In this document: positions 32,227 through 37,915 of the stretch, piece by piece
Layout of the letters: each line of letters begins with the position of its first letter
How positions within the stretch are numbered: position 1 is the first letter of the stretch
NCBI GenBank assembly: GCA_015680685.1
Contig: MNCI01037634.1
Location: 1,196 to 39,110 of the forward strand
Length of the DNA stretch: 37,915 nucleotides
Source of the DNA: Gnetum montanum
Lineage: Eukaryota; Streptophyta; Gnetopsida; Gnetales; Gnetaceae
Direction: 5' to 3'
Notes under the pieces: generated by a model
The model's database searches: none
What the model saw: the letters and a program-made list of their open reading frames with translations, nothing else
Told to the model about the DNA's origin: nothing
Made by a program: the position numbers and the translations under genes

Positions 32227-32843
32227 CCCGCCAATGCAAGGTCCTGTGAGGGAAGATGGATAAGCAAAAGATTAACCTCTTTCGAGTAGCTATGCCCCAA
32301 CTTGAACCTAAGTCTTACAACTTGAGAAACAAGCACCTTACCATCACTCAAGATGGTGTGTTCTAGAAATTCTTCATTTGAGAATTTTTAAAAATAATTT
32401 CCCTCTATCCAAAATTATATTGTCATTTACTAAAGTTTTTTCATTTGCATCCTTGAGGCATTTGCCAATTTAAAATACTCAATTGATTTCGTTTAGGTAG
32501 TATGAGAAATAACGATTACGAACAACGAGCACGATGGATTAGCATATCGTGTGTTAACCTTTTCTCTTACAACAAAGTTCAAAAATCTTCAAGAATAAGG
32601 TCCTTCACATTTCTGTAAGCATGTTTAGATAAACTGCTTACATTTTCTAATGCATCCCGTAGTGGGCAGTATCAATTGTACTATATGTATTATATGTTGG
32701 CCATAGTTATCATGATAAAACAACTGTGAAGCAGCAGATCACAACAATGAATTAGCAATTTATTATTCATGAACTAGATTTTCTGTTTTTATTGTCTGAT
32801 AGTTTTAGAATTTTCCCTAAAGATGAGATAAGACTTCTAAATG
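32227..32843. other. Spacer between LINE and copia LTR
   Basis: AT-rich sequence with no recognised coding or repeat structure. The target-site duplication of the copia element could not be judged because its 3' LTR is missing. Confidence 0.4.
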
Positions 32844-33105
32844 TGTTGTGAAGATCTATCTCAATTAATTTTAGATGTTTCCAATTTTGTATCCCTAGAT
32901 GTGGCTATTTAAGTCTATCCTAGGATCAGTCATACACACAAGAGTTGAGAGTTGAATGTCTGTGATTTTCGAGAAATACAATAAAGCTTGCTGTTATTGT
33001 TTTTGGTTTTCTGCATCTACATAAGAAGATTGAGTTGTTTTACTCTATCAGAAGGGACCTCCCTCATCTCAATTCAGATCCCTCATATATCCCCTTTCCA
33101 TAACA
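32844..33105 (+). repeat. 5' LTR of the Ty1/copia element (262 bp, putative)
   Basis: It begins TGTTGTG and ends CATAACA, giving TGTT/AACA inverted termini, with the primer site one base beyond. It holds a TATTTAAG TATA-like box at 32906-32913 and an AATAAA poly(A) signal at 32980-32985, in the order expected for U3-R-U5. The 5' boundary is chosen from the terminal motif only, since no 3' LTR is present to compare. Confidence 0.6.
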
Positions 33106-33106
33106 T

Positions 33107-33118
33107 TGGTATCGAAGC
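33107..33118 (+). other. Primer-binding site for initiator tRNA-Met
   Basis: TGGTATCGAAGC directly after the LTR end plus one T closely matches the plant copia primer site TGGTATCAGAGC, complementary to the 3' end of tRNA-iMet. It primes minus-strand cDNA synthesis. Confidence 0.8.
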
Positions 33119-33170
33119 TTGGTTCATAGTCTGTGGAAGCGTTGCAAATCGTGCATACAAAGTTTACAAA

Positions 33171-36100
33171 ATGGCTGGCAAATATGAAATAGAGAAGTTC
33201 AATGGAAGCAACTTCACATTGTGGAAAATGAAGATACAGGTAATTTTGTGTAAAGATAATTGCCTGGCGAATATTGGAGAAAGGCCACGGGAGGTCACAA
33301 ATGATGACAAGTGGAATGAAATGGATGGTAATGCTATTGCCAATTTACACTTGGCACTAGCAGATGGGGTTCTTTCAAGTATTGCAGAGAAGAAGATGGC
33401 GAAGGAAATATGGGACACTTTGACAAAGTTATACGAGGCTAAATCACTCCACAAAAAAATCTTCTTGAAGAGAAGACTTTTCACTCTTCATATGGCAAAA
33501 ACCTCATCGGTAACTGACCATATCAACACCCTAAATACTTTATTTGCTCAAATCACATCGTTGGGTTATAAAGTAGATGTAGATGAACATGTAGAAATTC
33601 TACTTCGAAGTCTACCTGATTCATATGATCAACTCATCATTAACTTGACCAATAATGTCCTCATGGATGATCTTGTCTTCGATGAGGTTGTAGTTGCGGT
33701 TCTTGAAGAAGAAAGTCAGTGTAAGAACAAGGAAGATAGGTTGGCAAACAAGGTGAAGGCCTTAACAATGATGAGAGGGAGATCCATGGAACATGATCCC
33801 AATTGGAACCAAATTCATGGTAGATCCAAGTCAAGAAGCAAAAGGAAAAACATTACTTGCTACAACTGTGGCAAGAGAGGACATCTGAAGGAGTGTTGGA
33901 ACAAGAAGAGTAATGAAAAGAATCCTCAAGGGAATGTGGAAAGTACCTCATATGATAGTGATGTTCTATACAGTGAGGCAACTATTGCTGAAGGCAAACA
34001 GAAGCTCACTGATGCTTGGATCTTGGATTTAGGAGCAACATGGCACATGACCCCTCGAAGAGAATGGTTTCATCACTACAAACCAATCTTAGAGGGATCT
34101 GTGTACATGGGAAATGATCATGCTTTGAAAATCGCTAGTAGTGGTACTGTCAAGATAGAGATGTATGATGGCACTATTTGCACCATACAAGAGGTACAAC
34201 ATGTGGAGGGCCTGAAGAAAAATCTACTATCTTTAGGACAACTAGATGATGTTGGGTGCAAAACTCATATAGAGAATGGGATCTTGAATATTACCAAAGG
34301 TGCACTTGTGGTAATGAAGGCAAAAAAGGTTGCTGCAAATTTGTACATGCTTTTGGGGGACACACATCAAGTGGGAGAGTCTTTTGTTGCATCAACTAGT
34401 TCGGAAGAAGAATCGATAATGTTGTGGCATCGAAAGCTTGGTCATATGTCAAAACAAGGTTTGAAGATTCTCTCTAAACAACGACTACTTCTTGGGCTCA
34501 ATTCGGTACATTTAGCATTTTGTGAGCATTGTGTTACTAGTAAGCAGCATAGATTAAAATTTAGCAGTTTAACAGCTAAGAGTAAAGGCATCTTGGACTT
34601 GATGCACTCTAATGTTTGGCAAGCACCAGTCACTTCCTTAGGAGGAGCAAGATACTTTGTATCTTTCATTGATGATTACTCCAAGAGATGTTGGGTGTAT
34701 CTAATCAAAAGGAAGGTGGATGTCTTTTCAGTCTTCAAAGTTTTTAAAGCATGGGTAGAACTTGAGTCCGAACAAAGGATCAAGTGTCTAAGGATGGATA
34801 ATGGAGGAGAATATACAAGTGATGAATTTGATGCATTTTGCCAACAAGAAGGCATCAAGAGGTAGTTCATAGCGGCTCACACTCAATATAATGGAGTGGT
34901 AGAACGGATGAACAGAACCTTGTTGGAAAAAAACAATATCAATGTTGAGGGCTACAAATCTAACCAAGTCATTTTGGGTAGAAGCAATCAATACCGCCTG
35001 CTATTTAATCAACAGTCTCCATTAACTACAATTGATCTAAAAACACCAATGGAAATGTGGACTGGTAAGCTAGCTATTTATTCTCATCTCCATACATTTG
35101 GAAGTTTTGTGTATGTGATGTACAATGACCAAAAAAGATCGAAGTTGGACCCAAAGTCTAGAAAATGTATCTTCTTAGGGTATGTTGATGGAGTTAAGGG
35201 GTATCGCCTGTGGGATCCTACTACCCACAAGGTTGTCATCAGTAAATATGTGATATTTGCAGAAGATAAAATGCAAGAGAAGGGAGATTATAGCACTTCA
35301 AAGGAGAATTCAGAGACTACTAGAATTCATGTAGAAGATAAGACAAAAGTTGAAGATCCAGTTACTTTTGAAGCAACATCAATGTATGAAGAGAAAGAAC
35401 CAGTCAAGTTTGAAGCTTATGAAGTCCGTCAGTCATCTCAGGCAAAAAGATCACCAACTTGGCACTCAGATGATGTTATTGAAAGCAATGTTGCATACTA
35501 CCTTTTAACGGAGGATGAAGAGCCCTCAACTTTACATGAGATGCTCAAAAGTCCAGATGTGTCTTTGTGGATGGCAACAATGCAGGAGGAGATTGAAGCT
35601 TTACACAAAAACAAGACATGGGATCTTGTTACACTACCACAAGGAAGGAAGGCTATTGGAAACAAATGGGTCTACAAGATCAAACGTGATAGTAACGACC
35701 AAGTGGAGTGATAACGGGCAACATTGGTGGTAAAGGGATATGCTCAAAAAGAAGGAATTGACTTCAACGAGATATTTTCTCTTGTGGTTAGACTTACAAT
35801 AGTCAAAGTAGTCCTAGCAATGTGTGCTATGTTTGACCTACATCTAGAACAACTAGATGTGAAAACTACTTTTCTTCATGGAGATCTTGAAGAAGAGATT
35901 TACATGCTCCAACTAGAAGGTTTTGCAGAATAAGGCAAAGAGAACTTGGTTTGTAGGTTGAACAAATCTCTATACGGTCTCAAACAAGCACCAAGGTGTT
36001 GATACAAGAGATTTGACTCGTATATCATGAGCCTTGGGTACAATAGACTCAGTGCAGACCCTTGTACATATTTCAAAAGATTTGATAAAGATTTCATTGT

Positions 36101-36657
36101 TTTGCTATTGTATGTGGATGACATGTTGGTTGTAGGCCCCAACAAAGAGCAAATCCAAGAATTAAAGACACGGTTGGTTAGGGAATTTGATATGAAAGAC
36201 TTGGGACTAACAAACAAGATTCTAGGGATGCAAATTCACTAAGACAGAAATAACAAGAAGATTTGGCTTTCTCAGAAAAACTTCTTCGGTAAGATCTTGT
36301 GACACTTCAACATGCAAGACTGTAAGCCAATTTCTACCCCACTTCCTATTAATTTCAAATTATCCTCTGAGATGTGTCTTAGCAATGAAGTAGAGAGGAA
36401 TGAGATATCTTGAGTACCATATGCATCAGCAATGGGAAGCCTAATGTTCACTATGCTTTGTACAAGACCAGACATTGCACAAGCAATGGGAGTAGTTAGT
36501 TGGTACATGGCAAATCCTGGATGAGAGCATTGGAGTACTATTAAGAGAATCCTGAGATACATTAAGGGTACTTCAAATGTTGCATTATGTTATGGAGGAT
36601 CAAAATTTACTATTAAAGGTTATGTGGATTTAGATTTTGTAAGTGATCCAGATAAAC
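33171..36657 (+). pseudogene. Ty1/copia gag-pol polyprotein, nonsense-riddled and 3' truncated
   Basis: It starts at ATG 33171 (MAGKYEIEKFNG). Domains in order: UBN2-type gag (LYEAKSLHKKIFLKRRLFTL; LRSLPDSYD), CCHC knuckle 33858-33896, aspartic protease at 34026 with DLG instead of DSG, GAG-pre-integrase HHCC finger (LWHRKLGHM...CEHC, from about 34420), integrase with HSNVW instead of HSDVW (N codon 34611-34613) but intact MDNGGEY and VVERMNRTL, then RT with KGYAQKEGIDFNEIFS, LYGLKQAPR and intact YVDD (36111-36122), and RNase H up to GYVDLDF (about 36620-36640). One frame holds throughout without a frameshift. Stops lie at 34863, 35709, 35712, 35931, 36000, 36240, 36300, 36411 and 36522 (first bases). 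Similarity ends near 36657 inside RNase H. No 3' LTR follows. Single C-to-T or G-to-A changes explain most stops. Not functional. Confidence 0.92.
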
Positions 36658-37758
36658 TGTATTATCAGTTTAATTTACCATTTGGATTTTGATCCTATAA
36701 ATAGCATATAAGCAATTGAAAGCTGCAACGCAAAATCCTTTCATAGGTGATTACAACTAATTCGCTTACATAGTTGTTTATGATAGACAGTCTTGCAAGA
36801 TAGGCAAGCTAGTTATTAACATTTACTAAAAGAAGAAGCCTGCTATTTAAAACTACTCTTTGGCATTTTCATCTTAGATGACTAGGTTAAGCCCAGCAAA
36901 ATGTATTAAATAGAATTAAGACTGCCAATATGTGAAACAACGTTTTCTGATTTGTCCATTTTCAAATTAAACAACTTCTGTTTGTTCAAAAATTAAACTA
37001 CTTGTGTTTCATAATGAATTTCAAACTCAAACAGCGGGTTTTAATTATCCCAAACTTCTTTGGATCTTAAACTAGAAACAAGACCCACACCTGTCACATT
37101 TCAACCACTTCTTCTTTTTATCATATGCAAGTTCAAGAATTTCTTCAAAAATGTATCCTCAAAGACTTTTGCACACAAAAATAAACTTGATTTTGTTTTT
37201 TATGTGTGCAAATCTTAACCCTCAAAGTTTTCAATTTTCCGATTGATCAGATTGTGAAAAGTCAACAGCCTAACGCAATACCTTGACCTAGAATGACTCT
37301 TATATGAATGGTTGAGTTTCCTACCATTAAATCTTAACTTAGAAGATCACAAAAAAATACAAAGCTTATTGCATTCTAAATTTTATCTTTTTTGGATTCC
37401 TTTTCTGAGTTGTTCTTTTCTATTAACCAAAAGAACAAGATCAATTACATAGAAAAGAGAACTATCCCAACTCTTATACATAAAAGTCATTCTTCACTTT
37501 TTAAAGATATCTAGTAAGAAAAAGTGCATTTTGAATTTACAATGAAAATCAGTTAACTTCATTGTAATTTAAAGTCAATGTCAAATGGGAGCTTGCTTCC
37601 AGAAAAAAACTCTTGCTCCAACTCCTGATGCTCCAACACATAGATATCTCAAATTCAATTGAAATCATAAATCGATGTTGAAATATTGTCTGTCTGACTT
37701 AATTTATTGTAGTGATATTTTTATAAATTGCTTCTATCTTTTTTATTTAAATAGTACA
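36658..37758. other. AT-rich flank, no recognised gene
   Basis: A CTATAAATAG word near 36691-36700 looks like a TATA box, but no gene or LTR can be tied to it. The rest lacks long open frames or repeats that I can support. Confidence 0.4.
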
Positions 37759-37915
37759 TGTGGGGAGTTGTCTCCCCCCTTTTTGGGAGTGGGAGGAGTG
37801 TGAGAGATGTACCAGAGTGGTGGTTCTCTTGGGCTCTCCCCATGGTTCGGGGGCCATGGAACACTTTGAAGCACCCTCGGGTGGCTCTCAAGTGTTACAA
37901 AACCCACCCCGGCTT
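37759..37915 (+). repeat. GC-rich block, possible start of an LTR, cut by window end
   Basis: Composition changes abruptly here. The block starts TGTGGGGAG and contains a perfect hairpin GGGGAG-TTGT-CTCCCC at 37762-37777. A TG start with a sharp boundary against AT-rich DNA fits an LTR or other insertion continuing beyond the window. No partner copy is present within the window. Confidence 0.3.

Noticed and set aside
32988-33170. Upstream extension of the copia frame before ATG 33171
   Set aside because: It overlaps the LTR end and primer site, so it is untranslated leader.
36690-36702. TATA-like CTATAAATAG as a 3' LTR promoter of the copia element
   Set aside because: The surrounding sequence does not resemble the 5' LTR at 32844-33105, and the coding region is truncated before it.

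Overview
This window looks like nuclear DNA of a seed plant with a large, repeat-rich genome. I suspect a gymnosperm, but that is only an impression from the long retroelement-filled spacers and the kinds of elements present. The evidence for a plant is direct: a SKP1-like gene, two exons of a plastid/mitochondrial-type Rossmann protein, relics of CER1/WAX2-like and polygalacturonase genes, and several decayed LTR and non-LTR retrotransposons. I see no bacterial, phage or CRISPR content.

Layout. At 1-4.4 kb lies a minus-strand Ty3/gypsy element (gag, protease, an RNase H placed before where RT should be) that stops short of reverse transcriptase and runs into LTR-like DNA at the left edge. 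At 4.4-10.5 kb is sparse sequence with two broken host genes: the C-terminus of a CER1-like alkane-synthesis gene (minus) and a GH28 polygalacturonase scrap (plus). At 10.5-12.5 kb are two degenerate minus-strand coding stretches, one resembling an FCP1/NIF-type HAD phosphatase with damaged catalytic motifs. At 14.6-16.5 kb is an 11-unit array with a mean period of 190 bp, each unit centred on a 23-nt palindrome-like core. At 17.3-20.2 kb is a plus-strand Tat-like pol (RT, two RNase H domains, integrase) full of stops. At 20.5-22.2 kb is a minus-strand gag facing it. At 23.4-26.1 kb are a weak gag-like remnant, a tRNA-Asp-type primer site and two related minus-strand LTRs. One of these LTRs has a 17-bp palindromic array next to its TATA box.

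At 28.1-29.9 kb are the only convincing living genes: an intact intronless SKP1-like gene and, upstream on the same strand, the last two exons of an NAD(P)-binding Rossmann (atypical SDR) gene with clean splice sites. At 30.3-32.2 kb is a decayed RTE-type LINE on the minus strand. At 32.8-36.7 kb is a plus-strand Ty1/copia element with 5' LTR, tRNA-iMet primer site and gag-pol. Its coding frame is preserved without a frameshift but interrupted by nine stops, and it is truncated in RNase H.

Functionally, the SKP1-like protein would act as an SCF ubiquitin-ligase adaptor. The Rossmann gene's upstream exons were not found in this window. Everything else is mobile-element sediment and gene relics. 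I found no convincing new multi-gene system; the most unusual structures are the palindromic arrays and the convergent gag/pol arrangement at 14-23 kb.
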